Part shown: positions 20,778 through 36,100 of the stretch, in pieces
Layout: every line of letters begins with the position of its first letter
Position numbering within the stretch: the stretch's first letter is position 1
NCBI RefSeq assembly: GCF_000313135.1
Contig: NW_004457442.1
Coordinates: forward strand, 1,208,657-1,272,656
DNA from: Acanthamoeba castellanii str. Neff
Lineage: Eukaryota > Discosea > Longamoebia > Acanthamoebidae
Direction: 5' to 3'
DNA length: 64,000 nucleotides
The notes under the pieces: model-generated
The model's database searches: none
Seen by the model: only the letters and a program-made list of their open reading frames with translations
Told to the model about the DNA's origin: nothing
Position numbers and translations under genes: made by a program

Positions 20778-23300
20778 ATGGAAGCTTCTCAACACACCGC
20801 AGATCCTTTCTACAAGGTTCGTACAGGTCCACATTACGGCTTTTTACAATCATAAAATCGGAAAGAATTGCTCACGATTTTGTGCCACAGTTCAAGTGGG
20901 CCATCGCTGAGCAAGTGGCGAGCCTTACGGACATGAAGCCCGAGCAGGCGCTCTCGGCCGTTGAGATTCCCAAGAAGGAGGGAGTGGCTGATTTCGCCCT
21001 GTGCGTGGCCAAGCTCAACCGGTATACCAAGCTCAAGGGCAAGCCGCAGGATGTGGCCGTGGAGTGGGCGGGCAAGGTACTGGCATTTTGATTTTGCATC
21101 TATCTATTCTCATTTTAACATCTATTCAATTTTTCTCCTCACAGTTCACTGCCACACCCCTGCTGACTAGCGCCAAGGCCGACGGTCCCTACATCAACTA
21201 CGTTGTGGATAAGATTCCGCTTGCCGAGGAAGTTTTGAAGATCGTGTACGGATCGAATGACCAATGGGGCAATTCGGCAGATGGCAACGGCAGGACGATT
21301 GTTGTTGAGTACAGGTAAGGGCAAACGTTATGTCTTGTGCAGTGATGCGGACCTCACGCCCTTCCCCCGCGTTTAGCTCGCCCAACATCGCCAAGCCGTT
21401 CCACTTCGGTCACTTGAGGTCGACCATGATCGGTAATTTCTTGCGTAATCTCTACAAAGCCCTGGGCTACAACGTCGTGGGAATCAACTACCTGGGCGAT
21501 TGGGGAAAGCAGTATGGTACGATCTCTGCACTGGTCTGCGTAATTACATTGAGACCATCCTTAACTTTCTTTGCACTAGGTCTGCTGGCTGTCGGCTTCA
21601 GCAAGTACGGTTCCGAGGAGGAACTGGTGAAGAACCCTATTCGTCACCTGTACGACGTGTATGTGCAGATCAACAAGGTGCCCATCTCCTTCCTTTGCCA
21701 ATGGCCTGACCAACAAGCATTGGTGTAGCTTCGGCAAAGTATGTGAAACGCTAAGCTCTCGGTTTGCTCCCGTATAGGAAGCCGATGACAACGAGGAAGT
21801 CGGCAAGGTCATTCACGACCAGGCCCGTTCCTACTTCAGGAAGATGGAGGATGGTATGTTGTGCGTGTCATTATCATCACATGGGTCGGAAGAATGCAAA
21901 TTAATTCTTGTAATGTTTCTCTTTCTACTTTGACCATGACTAGGCGACCCTGACGCCCTCGCTCTGTGGAAGAGGTTCCGCGATCTGTCTATCGACGAGT
22001 ACAAGCTGCTCTACAAGCGTCTCAATGTGGAGTTCGACGTTTATTCTGGCGAGTCCATGTTCAGGTTCGCTGTGCCACCTTTTCATTTAAGTCCTTCACT
22101 ACTTTCGCTGACCACGCGTGGTCTCTCTTACTACGAACGCGCAGCGAGGGAATGGTGGAGGCCGTGAACCTCATGCAGGAGAAGGGTCTCCTTCAGGAGG
22201 ACAACGGCGCCCTGGTCTGCGATCTGACGGTTCGTCCCCTACCGCCGTGCCACGACACAGCGAACATTGCTCTCAGCTGACCAGCTTGTATTTTCCACAG
22301 AAATACAAGCTCGGCAAGATCGTCATCAAGAAGTCCGATGGCACCACCCTCTACATCACTCGTGATATTGCGGCGGCCATCTGGCGTCATAGGACGTATG
22401 GCTTCGAGAAGATGTTCTACGTCGTCGGCTCGCAGCAGAACCTCCACTTCCAGCAGCTCTTCAAGATCCTCGACCTCATGGGCTTCGATTGGGCCAAGAA
22501 GTGCAACCACATCAACTTTGGCATGATCACCGGCATGTCCACCCGTAAGGGTACGTGGTCACCTCCTCCAACCGAACACTGAAGCACCGCGACTTACGTG
22601 CCTTTTTATATAAAATCGCAGGAACGGCCAAGTTCCTTTCCGACATCCTCGAGGCTGCTCAGGAGCAGATGCTCGACAGGATGAAGGCCAACGAGGCGAA
22701 GATGAGCGAGATCACCGATCCCGAGAAGACCGCTGATGTCGTCGGCGTCTCTGCTGTCGTCGTCCAGGACTTCAGCGCGAAGCGTGTCAAGGACTACGGG
22801 TTCAACCTGGAGCGGGCAACCGCCGCCGAAGGCGACACTGGCCCCTATCTCCAGTACGCTCATGCTCGTCTCTCCTCGATGGAGCGTAAGAACGACGTCA
22901 AGATCTCCGACGCCATCAACTTCCAGCTCCTGAACGACAAGGAGGCCCTCGACCTCATGATGAAGCTTGCTCGTCTGCCCGAGGTTGTCAGGCGCACCTC
23001 CGAGGAGAACGAGCCCTGCACCCTCGTCACTTACCTCATGGTACCTCCTCCTTCATCAGCCGACCCTTGCTCTCTTGGTGCAAGCTAAGCTTTGCTTTCC
23101 CTGGTTGCGTGCGTGTGCCGTGATTCATTTTCACGACACAGGATCTGTGCCACTCCATCTCGGCGGCGCACAGGGTCTTGTGGGTGATGGGTCGGGAGCA
23201 GGACGTGGCAGAGGCGCGCATGTTGCTCTTCTGGGCCGCCCGTAAGACGCTCGAGAACGGCCTCAAGATTTTGGGTCTCGCTCCTCTCCAGAGGATGTAA
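20778..23300 (+). CDS. RARS: Arginyl-tRNA synthetase (class I)
   Basis: Charges tRNA-Arg with arginine using ATP. Eleven exons: 20778-20816, 20891-21076, 21145-21314, 21377-21516, 21580-21677, 21778-21853, 21944-22064, 22145-22229, 22301-22550, 22622-23040, 23142-23300, joined to 580 residues. An N-terminal tRNA-binding add-on domain is followed by the class I Rossmann fold, with the HIGH-type motif [16 protein letters not shown] in exon 4 and a KMSKS-loop equivalent, MSTRKG, at the end of exon 9. The C-terminal anticodon-binding helical domain '[15 protein letters not shown]' is intact. The YLGDWGKQ...[10 protein letters not shown] region resembles the fungal cytosolic and animal mitochondrial (RARS2) type more than animal cytosolic ArgRS. 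No clear mitochondrial targeting peptide is seen at this start. The gene may serve cytosol, mitochondria or both. Confidence 0.95.
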
Positions 23301-24218
23301 TTGCGCGCCACTGGACAACACAACAACAACAACAACAAAGGAGAGCTTGCACTGTGCAACCACGTCCGGCCCCGTGTTTTTCTTGTCGCGATGAATGTAT
23401 GGTTTGTATTTGTACACTGTGTGCAGGTGGCTGTACAACGCGGCTCCACGCCCCGGTGGTGTTGGCGATTATTGCGACCACATACTTGGGGAAGAGGAGA
23501 AGGGAGGGGAGGCGGGCGTCCGGTATGAATCGAAATCAATCTTGAGGCTGCGTAGATGGTTGATGACCTCAGCGGTGGAGCTCTCCATCCACGAGGTACT
23601 GCCCGCGGTGCAGCTGTCATAATCCTCATGCCCGTGTTGGAACGAAGATGCTCCCACTTCCCAGAAGGGGCTAATTTCGAAATTTGGAATTAGATGAGAT
23701 TGTGCGAAAGCGATGGGTGAGGGAGAGGGAGAAGCTACCTGTCATCCAGGGTGGGCTCCTGGCTGAGGCTAATGAGAGGCGAAGGTGGCGGTGCGCAAGG
23801 GGGCGAATAGTGATCACTGAGGTCATAGCGCGTCGAATCCGACGTACTGCTAGCCCAAGAACAGTGCTCGCGTGCCGGGATGTTCATGATCGCGTGTGGT
23901 GATCTGTTGGATGCTCTCCTCTTTTTATATTTTTGAGTTGGTCTTCCTGGAATAAGTCTTCAATTCTAAGAAAAACTGTACTGCGAAATTTCTATGTTAG
24001 GATTTTTTTCCTCTTCGCGACACTGGCGCGGTACTTGTTGTCTCTCCCTTCGCTCTTCTCCAAGCAACCACCGTCTAGCAGGTGAGTCATACACCACACA
24101 AGTCATACGTAGCACCAGTACAGCCCCACCCTTACAGAGACAAGGAGCGTTGCGAAATTATGCTTATGACGGCAAACCCCTTCCGATGACAAGGCCAACC
24201 TCTGAACACGGCGAAGGC
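23301..24218. other. Intergenic region between convergent genes
   Basis: About 920 bases between the stop of ArgRS (+) and the stop of mL44 (-). It contains a short (CAA)n run at about 23320-23337 and AT-rich pieces near 23925-24010. No strongly supported gene; a weak plus-strand two-exon candidate starting at 23994 is listed among the findings. Confidence 0.45.
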
Positions 24219-25618
24219 TCAGTAGTCGTTGGGGGGCAGAGTGGTGTACGCCTTCGCGCCCCACATCTTGTTGAGCGCCTCCTGCGCGGCCTGTGGTTGA
24301 TGTGTTCAAGTCAGTGCCAGTAAGAAGAGCGATCAGTAAGAAGAAGAAGAAGAAGGTGTACCGCAGTCTCGGCCTTGCCAATGGACTGACCCGAGCCCTG
24401 ACCCAAAAGCTGAGAGTCGGAGTACACACCGACCACAAACGTCGATTTGCTGGAGTACCTGGCTGACTCTTGCAGGACCCTGAAGAAACCACATGCAATG
24501 TTGATCGTTAGATTCACATCTTCAGCCACGCCTGACCACACATGGCTGCTTCTCTCTCCGTGTACGTACACATAGTAGGGAGCTCCGGAGCCCCGGCGGG
24601 TGAGGAGATCGGAGAGCGTGTGGCGGGGGAGCCTCTGCCTGAGGAAGGGAATGAGGTCCAGGTTCTCATCCTGGGGCAGGATGTGCTTCACGACGAACTC
24701 CCTCGCCGCCTTGAGACCCTGCACGCGTGCGTAAGTAGGTGTGTTTAACACATCTGAGGCGCTGGCAAGCGAGTCGGGGCGGTGTGGTGCCGAGAATGTA
24801 CCTGGTCGAAGTAGAGGCTGGACACCAGAGCCTCCATCGTGTTGGCAACGATGATATCCTCGCCCCTGTCCTCTTCCTGGAGCGTAGGTCGGTGTCGTCG
24901 ATCGACGTAGAGAGAGAGAGAGCATTGTGAGGAGAAGGCACAGGCACGCAGCAGACATTGTTGGAGGGGAGGCACCTCGTGCGGCGTCCAGCGGACGAAA
25001 TCTTGCACGCCCAATCGCTTGCCCGCGGTCGTGAGGGTTTCGTTGCTGGTGAAGAGATGCGTGGCATGAGCCAGCGCCCGGGCCGGCAGATTGGGATACT
25101 TGTTCACCAAGTGCTCGCACACCAGGAAATTGAGCGTTCTATCTCCTGCATGAGCCAATGATCGGCAGGCGAAGGGATAAGAATCTTGCGGGATGAGAAT
25201 CAAATTCGAATTTAAATGCGCTTGCGCGGGGCAGCAATGAGGCACCAAAGTATTCGAGGCGCTGGTTCGAGACTTCTTTGTCGTGCGAAAACGAGGGATG
25301 GGTGAAGGCCTGGAGCAGGAGCTTCTTGTTGTTCCATTTGAATCCGATGCGCGCAGCGAACGCATCGAGTTGCTCGTGCAGGACCTCGGGATCAGCGTTG
25401 CGGGGGGCCGGCTTCGAAGAGGAGGGGGAAGAAGATGTCGAAGACGAGGCCTTGGCGGCGGTGGCCAGAAGGCGGGTGCGGTGTACACCAGTGCTCCGCG
25501 AAGAAGAAGAAATCAAACCCGCGAAAGATGTGCGCGGAAGCACAAGAGGGGCGCTGCGGGCACCAAAGGAAGATGAAGAGGCCAGAAGCCGGAGGGAGGA
25601 ACTCGTCGTACGCTTCAT
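24219..25618 (-). CDS. MRPL44: Mitochondrial large-subunit ribosomal protein mL44 (RNase III-like fold plus dsRBD)
   Basis: Six exons: 25618-25246, 25145-24976, 24876-24802, 24718-24570, 24479-24362, 24290-24219, giving 318 residues, near the size of animal mL44. The N-terminus is rich in Arg, Ser and Leu without acidic residues (MKRTTSSSLRLLASSSS), as expected for mitochondrial import. An RNase III-like domain follows, with the signature position reading NQRLEYFGDRTLNFL and a later NTMEALVSSLYFD helix. The C-terminal third is a double-stranded RNA-binding domain (FVVGVYSDSQLLGQGSG, then AAQEALNKM). mL44 is a structural protein of the mitoribosome; it uses the fold without needing ribonuclease activity. 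The catalytic Glu usual at the start of the RNase III signature is Gln here, which supports a non-catalytic role. Confidence 0.85.
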
Positions 25619-25861
25619 CTCGCCGCTCGCTCAAATAATCGAATTCGAATCTTGGCGCAAAGAATCGAAAGAGAAAAGCCAAAAAAAAACTCCAGCGCGG
25701 AAAAGGGCCGACACCAGAACACGCAAGAAGAAGACAGAGAAGACAATCAAGGTGTATGTACAAGGGCTACTGTGCGGGTACACTGGTCATCACATACCAC
25801 CGCTTTCGCGTTTGCTGCACGTAGCCGCACTCCGCTTCACAGCGGAAAAGAGCTAAGCTAG

Positions 25862-28284
<2,423 letters not shown>

Positions 28285-28581
28285 TCCAAGCACAAAGGCG
28301 GCTGATTAGTAATCCATAAAGAAGTCGTTCCTATTGTTATGATGGTCAAGGTACCTCGTGGAGGCCTCAAAAACCAGCAATTGAATGAAGAACCAGCCCA
28401 AGTTCGCAATTTGTTGTGCAGTATGATCTGATGCGCCTTCTGCTGGATTTTTCTTCGTCTGGCTTGTTTCGTGAAAGAATGCTTGGCACGAGAGAAATGT
28501 TGCACACGCGAAAAATGGTTTTTTCGATTCAGGGGCAGCACGCCACACAGCAAGTGCAAGGTACCGCGTTGGCGCATGCCC

Positions 28582-30004
28582 CTAGTCAGAAGATGCAGCA
28601 TCGGAGCGATTGCTTGTAGCGACAATCTTCGAGTGCAGGACTCCATACCTGCCAAGAGAAAACGTCGGATGAGATTTCTCACGGGCGAGTCAAGCAGACG
28701 TAAGTGCGTACTTGGCCATCAGCACTTCGACATCGTCCTGGTCCCAGTTGTCCGGTAGTTCATCAGTGACTCGTATCAGAGATGTGACCAAATCCCCATT
28801 CTGGCAATCAACACGATAAGTCACGACACTACAGCAAGAGAGGAGGCGAAAATGGTGACAACTGGCGCAAACCTTGTAGATGAGAAGTGTGGGCAAGGCG
28901 TAGTCGTCATACTGGGCATCGGCGTCGGTGGCAATGATCCTAAGAAACTTGACGTAGAGGAACTTTTGTGCAAGCTTTTGCAGCACGTAGTTCATGCGCA
29001 CCGACATTGCCAAATACTGCGTTACACAACATGCGAATCTCGTGAGCGTGAGCTGGTGTCGAGATGTGAAGAGATTGGGAAGGGCGGGTACCTTCTGATG
29101 GAGGTGGATGACCACGAAAGCGCCTGATTCCACCTCACGGTCGATCTCATCTGAGAACTGACTGGCTGTGATGCTCTTGAAGAAACCAAACGTTTTCCTG
29201 TCAGAACCAAGACAAATATTGTGAGATGATTGCGGATATGCGTGTACACGGGGTCTCCTGGTTGGTGTACCTCTGGCTGGCAAGCAGCTCTTGCATTCTC
29301 CTCTCCCTGTACAAACGGATGAACTCTGGGTCATCTGGGTCCAACTGCCGCACGTAAGTGTTAGCACCGCAGCACATACGTCGTAACGGAAGCAGTGCGG
29401 TTTGGCACTCACTTCTTTGGGCTTCTTGTCGTCATCAGAGTCGTCTTTCTCCTCGTCTTCGTCAGCGCGACTGTTCGATGGCTTGACCGTTATAGCCTTG
29501 TCCTGGAGTGAAGGAATGGTTGTGAATCGCGTGTACAGGTGCGTGACACCCGTTCGTTACCTTCATCTGGAGTCGGTGTGCTTCGGCGTTCGCCTGACGA
29601 CGCAGCCGAGTTCGCTCCTTGGCCTCAGCGTAGTCGGCTAACACTCCCTAACGACAAAGTGAGAAAGAGCCGTGCAGACGGGCCAAGCGACTGGGAACAG
29701 CTAGTACCTTGACGCCTGTGTTAGCACCATTGGGTCTGTAGCGAGGTGGTCGCGTGGCTGGAGGTTGCATTGCCTCTTGCGCGTGCGCCTCCCTGGGACG
29801 ATTGCAAACGTTGGAGCGGTGAGCTTGGGTGCGACAATGTGGAGAAAAGAGGGGCAAGACGTACCGGAGAGCTGCTTCGATGTCATCGAGATTGATGTCA
29901 TCCAGCAGTTCATCTTCTTCGAGTGTTGAACGTCCAGCGTCGTCATCGCAGCTGTGCGCTTCCGTCCGTTCGCTGGCCAAATCAAGCAGCGTCTGATGCT
30001 CCAT
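28582..30004 (-). CDS. Phosducin-like protein (thioredoxin fold, G-beta/CCT co-chaperone)
   Basis: Nine exons: 30004-29865, 29792-29708, 29647-29561, 29502-29413, 29344-29271, 29197-29092, 29016-28873, 28800-28712, 28648-28582, joined to 293 residues, the usual length for the family. The N-terminus is acidic and helical. The motif GVLADYAEAKERTRLRRQ matches the phosducin family helix that contacts G-beta. From about residue 120 there is a thioredoxin-like domain without a CxxC active site (FVVIHLHQK, FLRIIATDADA, LPTLLIYKNGDLVTSLIRV). Phosducin-like proteins work with the CCT chaperonin to fold G-beta or other clients. Whether this is the PhLP1, 2 or 3 type cannot be settled by eye; GVLADY suggests PhLP1. 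It shares a very short divergent promoter with GCN1. Confidence 0.88.
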
Positions 30005-30152
30005 CCCCCAAGAAGAATGGGGAAGATTCAGCCTTTTATAATTTTCACGGCTGTCTATTTTCACAGAATTTCTTTCATTCCTTCTATTTTCCGCAGACCA
30101 ATACCCCCACAGGCCAGCGAGCTGATCTTTGATCTGATTCGAGAGAAAGAAG
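30005..30152. promoter_or_regulatory. 148-bp bidirectional promoter, phosducin-like protein / GCN1
   Basis: Only 148 bases separate the two divergent start codons. On the minus strand, TATAAAAG (plus coordinates 30033-30040) lies about 30 bases upstream of the phosducin-like ATG, the right spacing for a TATA box with a very short leader. No equally good TATA box is seen for GCN1. Assignment is inferred from position and motif. Confidence 0.6.
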
Positions 30153-33100
30153 ATGGAGGGTGGAGATTCTAATTCAGCATCTCAGTCCGCCACAGCACCA
30201 CCACCTGTCGGAAACAGGCGCCGTGCACCGCGAAAGCCACACACAAAGCGGGAGATGGACATTGTCTTCCCGCGAGAGGAGGCCTACCTCGATGCCTTGG
30301 GCGGCAAGAAGGACGACGACGATGGTGCCGCTGAGCCGGCTGAAGCTGCGGTGGTCGTCAATCAGCCAGAGTTGGTGATGAAGCAGCTCAAGTTCGTCAA
30401 TGTCCTGGTCACCACACCCTCGGTCAAGAAGCGAGTGTGGATTTGGCGCAAAATTGTCCCTGGCATCGTGCTTCAGCAGGCGGAATGGAGCAAAGAAGGT
30501 GCGGTAGACCTACGCAGTGATTTCCTCCTCCCGAAATTGCCCCCGATTTAGTGTTGAAATTTGTGATTTTAATGATATGCTCGTCGCACGTAATTGGGAG
30601 TGCAAATGCGAAAGATGCGCTTCTTACGTCGTGTCCGTGTTAATGCGTGTAGTGCTGGACAAAGTTCTGGCCGCGACTACACTCATGCTCTATCGCACGG
30701 TGGATGTCTACTCTGATCGCACAAGCCAGCTGGCTGTAGAGTCCTTCGTGAGCGCTGTCCTCTCCAGCGCCAACTCGGGACTGGTGTCCTCATTCATCAC
30801 CGCATTTTTGAAGAGATTTTCGCTGGCGATGGCCACCACCGCCACGCAGACTGCCGTCACGAGGTAACCCTTATATGTCCTGCAGTTTTAGACGACGGCC
30901 TGACACTCTGTTGCTTGTGCAGGATGAGGCAGACGGAAATCGTACACCTGCGGTGGAGTTGCGACGTTGTGATTAGCAAGAGCGGCCTCGAATTCCTAAC
31001 ATCGCAGAAGAAATTTGGAGATTTTGCCAAGCTGCAGTTCCGCCTTATCGATGCGATCGCATCCATCAGCCAAGTGCACGCTCGCGACGCCGCCCAGCAC
31101 AAGTTCCTCACAACGCTTTCCAAGGTATGGCTCGTTGGTCTCTCGGCACCTGGGTTTCGTGGTGGCCCTCTCACCTTATTCGCTTGCGTGTCATCACCTA
31201 TGCAGCGCCCTGAGGCCTTCCAACTCTACATCACTGCTCTGGGCGGCGAGCCGGCGCGGTACGAATGTGCTGCGCTCGGCCTGCTTACGCACCATGCGAA
31301 GAAGAACCCGGAGCTGCTCAAGTCCGTCAAGGTATATTGGCGGAGCGAGTGCTCTCCCGCTGAATTGTTCCTTTAGCGAACTCGACTAACTCGCCGCGCC
31401 ACCACAGGAGAAGTTCCTCAAAGCGTACGTCGCGTTGATATTCGGCGATCGAACTGCGCCGCCTAGGCACATCCACGAGGCACTGGCTCCTCTCATCAGC
31501 ACGCTCACGTCCGACGAGTTTGGAACGTATGTGTGCAACAAATCCACCCGCGAGACGCTTTATCATTTGCAACCGCATCGCCCTTACAAACATCTACTCC
31601 GTATCGTGGTGGTCGTAGTGCTGTACTGCCGACTGTGGACAGGTCGCTCAAGCGCAATCCCGAGGTCGTCATCGGCGACGTTCCGATTCTTCTCTCACAC
31701 CTCTCGCTTGATCTCAGCCCCTTCGTCAAGGCGCTTGGGTACCCTACTTGATGCTTAGCTCGTGGGAGACGGTCGCGGGGGCGCCCCAAGTGCTCATTTT
31801 CTCTCTCTACAGTGCCATGGCGTTCTCGCAGCTTCGCTCTAGCGAGATCACATACCGCGCTGGCGGTTTGGCAATCGTGCAACAGACGGTGCGCAAGGTC
31901 AGTGATCCTGCTGCGCTCGAGGAGCTGATGAAGGATCTCTCTGCTTTCGTAGCCGGTAATCACACCTCCACTTGCTCGTTGTGCATCGAACAGGCTACAA
32001 GCTCACTCTCGTTCCCCCCCCCAAATCTTACCAGGTCTGACTGACTACAAGAGTCGGTTGGCTGCGGTGGAGGCCATCGGCGCACTCGACGCCGCTTCCC
32101 TGACCCGCGAAGACAAGCTGCGCGTGGCGGTGGTTGCCATTGAGGCCCTGCAGACTCTCCTCAAGAAGGAAGGCATGGACGAAGTACGTGTGGCTGCTGT
32201 TATGGCCCTGGGCCTCTGGCTCTCTTACACCTCCAAGATCACGCCCGAGGCGAAGCAGCTCTACCTTGCTGGTGCGCAGCTCCCCAATTTAAGAAGGAGG
32301 AGACCTCGGCTGATTCTAACACCTCCACTGTTTGCAACAGGCTTCAAGGACGTCAAGGATACGACCAGACATGCATACCTCGAGAGCTTTATCGTGGCGT
32401 TGAAGAGCGCACGTGAGGACTGGACGCTCTCCTCGCTCAACGTGATCTCCGACTTTGGTACCATCCCTCCTCCATCATCACGCAACGTCTGTCGCTCATT
32501 CACACTTACTCTGTGCCGTCTTGGTTATCAGTTGATCCCCTCATCACACTCGCCAAGACCGCGATGACTCAGCTGAAGAGCAGGAAGGATCTCGTGTATG
32601 CCTTCGCCGCGCTGTCTCTCATCGCCTCGCTCAACGGAAGCACAGCCGATGCCAAGTACGTTGCACACAGTTCTTTTGTATGTATGTCCGTTCTTTTGAA
32701 CCTCACCCCCTCCTCTCTTTTGTGAATGGGCAACAGGTTGACCAAGGAGGGCCTGTGGAGGGCTGTCTTGGGCGATGCTACTGGCGCCCCCGCTGCCAAG
32801 CCCGCTGCTGCCGCTGCCGCTGCCAAGGGCAAGGGTAAGGAGAAGGAGACCGAGAAGCCCGCGAAGGAGACCGAGAGCTGTTTCTTGTTCAAGCGCAAGT
32901 TCCTCAAGTACGTTGTTCTTGCAAGCGCCTGAGCGCCACGCCCAGTCCAGACGCAGCACTCAACGCTAAACATACGATTCAAACTACAGCAAGCTGGACG
33001 AGCGAGAGGGCCGAGTCCTGGCCGTGCTGTCCGAGACCCTTCTGCAGTACCACTACACCCGGGTCGTGGCCGTGATGAGCCAGCAGAAGGAAAGGGACGA

Positions 33101-36100
33101 GGCGAACCGCGCGCGCGGCAAGGTCGCGTCGGCCAAGAACGTGTTCGGCCTGCTGGTCTATCTGCTCACCTGCCCGTGGAACGCTCCCCGCAAGGAGGCG
33201 GCGCGAATCGTGAGCAAGCACAACAGCGAGAAGGACGAGCTGTCCGAGCTGCTGGTGCGCGCGTTCTTCCAAGCGGTCAAGCCGGCGTCCGAGGACGACC
33301 TCGCCGCCAAGAAGGTGACCATCGAAAAGGAGGAGGACGTGCCCACCACCAAGAGCGACGACGGCCAGGCCCGTTCGTCGATCTACTTCCACGCCCTCTT
33401 GAACTGTCTCAAGGCCGACGGTCAGGACAAGGAGACCAGCCAGTCGAGGCGGGAGGCCATCCACCGGGTGTTGCCGTTGGTCCTCGTTCTCGCGCACCAC
33501 CCCTTCATCCTTCCCTCCGTCCAGTACCAGTGCTGGGCACGCTGCTTGGCCATCGCCGGCATCTCCCTTAAGGTACCCACCATTGCCCATATGGCTGTGT
33601 CGATGAAGAGCTCATCGTTCGTTACCCCACTTGCTGCCACAGGACTACTCGCAAGAGGACACGAAGGCCACGATCAACGATCTGCTTCATTTCCTGTTCG
33701 AGGGCCACTCAGAGCTGGGCATCAGCGGAGTGCTGCTGAGCGCCAACAAGTACATCAACAGCGCTGCCTACTCTGCCCTGTCCTCCCTCGCGAAGATGGT
33801 CCCCGCCGCTCTTGGTACGCGATACGACCCGTGTGCGCATTCTTCCCTCCCCCTGTGACTCTGTGCGCTCATACAGCTGTCACGGTTTTGTCTGCAGGTG
33901 CTGTGGTGAGCCACGCCTCGCGCTTGATGGCCTCGAGCGTCCCGCTCCAGCAGTTGACCAACAACCAGCTGGAGATCTACCGCACTCCGTCCACTGAACT
34001 CTGGACCCCCAAGTCCGAGGAGTATGTGGCGCAGGTGGTCGAGTCACAGAATATCAAGAAGCTCAAAGGTAAGCTTTCTCTCCACGCTCTAATCCAATTC
34101 GTCTCGCCTTGCGTAGTGTGTGTGAACGAACGCTGAACGGGGTTGGTCCGTAACACAGGTCAGAAGATGTACGATCAGGCCGACGCCGCTTGGGAGGCTG
34201 AGATGAGGAAGAAGTTGGGCCAGGACAAGAAGGACAAGGTACACGCCGCCTCCGCGCGTGGAGCTCCCCTAATCGCCACCGGCGTTAACGAGTTCATCCG
34301 ACTCCGTGCAGACCCCCCAACTGACGCCCGCTGAGCAAGCGGAGCGGACTGCTCACCTGGCCAGACAGGCCAGCCTGCGCGCCCGGGTCGACGCCAGAGT
34401 GCAAAGAGTGCGCGCCGCGCTCCAGGCCATCTCCTCACTCGCCACCAACGTGCCGCACGTACGAAAGCCCCTTCCGTTCTAGAAGAAGAAGAAGAAGAAT
34501 CCTCTACAAACCGACTAATTAATTAATATCGCGTGCCACGCTCGAACAGGTCGCGCATCTCCAGCTGCCGGCCTTCCTCGTTCTCGTCCGCGCTCTGATT
34601 CCGCACAAGCTGAACGAGCTGCAGCAGGAGGCCGAGCTGACTCTGGCCTCGCTCGCCCAGTGTGTCGGCCCTGTCCACCAGCCGCCATTCCCCGTCTCGA
34701 CCTCGTCGCCCGTTCCGCGTTTCCCCCCGGTCTCTGTCTACTCCGCCACCAGGATCAGCTTTGTGCTGCAGAAGCTGTTCAGGGCGTCGAAGCGCAACGC
34801 CGACGGCCGTCTGGTCATTTCGTGGGACAAGGAGCTGCTCAAGCTCATCCCGAGCGGTATCAACGACATCGCCGACATCATTCACTCGAGGCGAGACAAG
34901 TACGCCGATTGCCACAACTCGCCCGTCATCAGTTCCATGTAACAAAACTAACATCGTCGTGCTTCAGCGAGCATCGCTTGTCGCCTCAGGGCTTCTGCTT
35001 TGTGCTGCCAGTGATCGAGGCTGTGCTCATGCCTGGCGACGACAAGGACTACTTCGGCCTCACCATCCAGGAGGACGCGTACGGCTCTCCGTCACCTCTC
35101 CGCCAGACTTTGCTTCGTGCCCTCTTGCTCACAGCTAGGCGTAACTTGCAGGTTATACGATCTGGAGCTTCATTCGCGCGCACCTGCCGGTGTGCAGCAC
35201 ATCAAGCCTCCTCCTCAGCCGTTCGTCGATGTGTTCGGAAGCATCCTTGTCTACCTTTTGGAGAATGCGGCGCGATTCAAGAACAGGGCTAAGGAAGCGC
35301 TCCTTTCCCTCGCTGCCGGTACGCATATGCCACCGCCACACCACCTCCTTCCTTACAGACTTGTTGCGCATCACCACTCACGGGCACGTTCGACATTCAA
35401 GAGCTCGACCAGGACCAGCTCCCGAGCGTGCTGGACGGTCTGCTCTCCAAGGAGAAGCACGTCCGTCAGTCCAGCCTGCAGGCCTTCCAGGTGGTTCCCG
35501 ATGTCAAGTCGGCCGCCATCGAGCCCCTTCCCTATGTTGTGGCTAGACTGTGGCACGCCATGTTCGACAAGGACGAGGAGAACGCCAAGCTCGCCAAGCA
35601 GCTGTGGGAGCACACCGGGTTCCAGCTGGTCGAGAGCCAGGCGCTGTGGGCCGCCTTTTACAGCGTGCTGTCCAGCCCCGTCGAGCAGATCAGAGTGCAG
35701 GCCGGTCGTGCCATCTCGGCCGCCCTCGCCGAGCTTCCCTCGGCTACGGTCAGGGTCCTGCGGGATCTCTTCGCGCTCTACACGCGCAACGTACGCAGAC
35801 CAGTCCGTATGACAGCTATTCGCAAGCTCTCCCACTGATCACTGGTTCGCAATGGTGACAGGTTCCCCCGCCCGTCAAGGAGGCCTCGCGCGTCCACCAG
35901 GCCGTGCTTCACGGCAAGGCGCTCGCCCACATTTCGCCCGAGGAGGAGGAAGTACGTGTTAAACCACGGCGACAGCCTGAAATCAGTTTGGTTCACGTAC
36001 ATACACACACACGTTGCGTTGGGCCTAACCCACATTCCCACGTCAGGGTGCCGCGTTGGAAACCGAGCCGCAGAGCGATCTGCTGACGCTGGGCTCCAAG

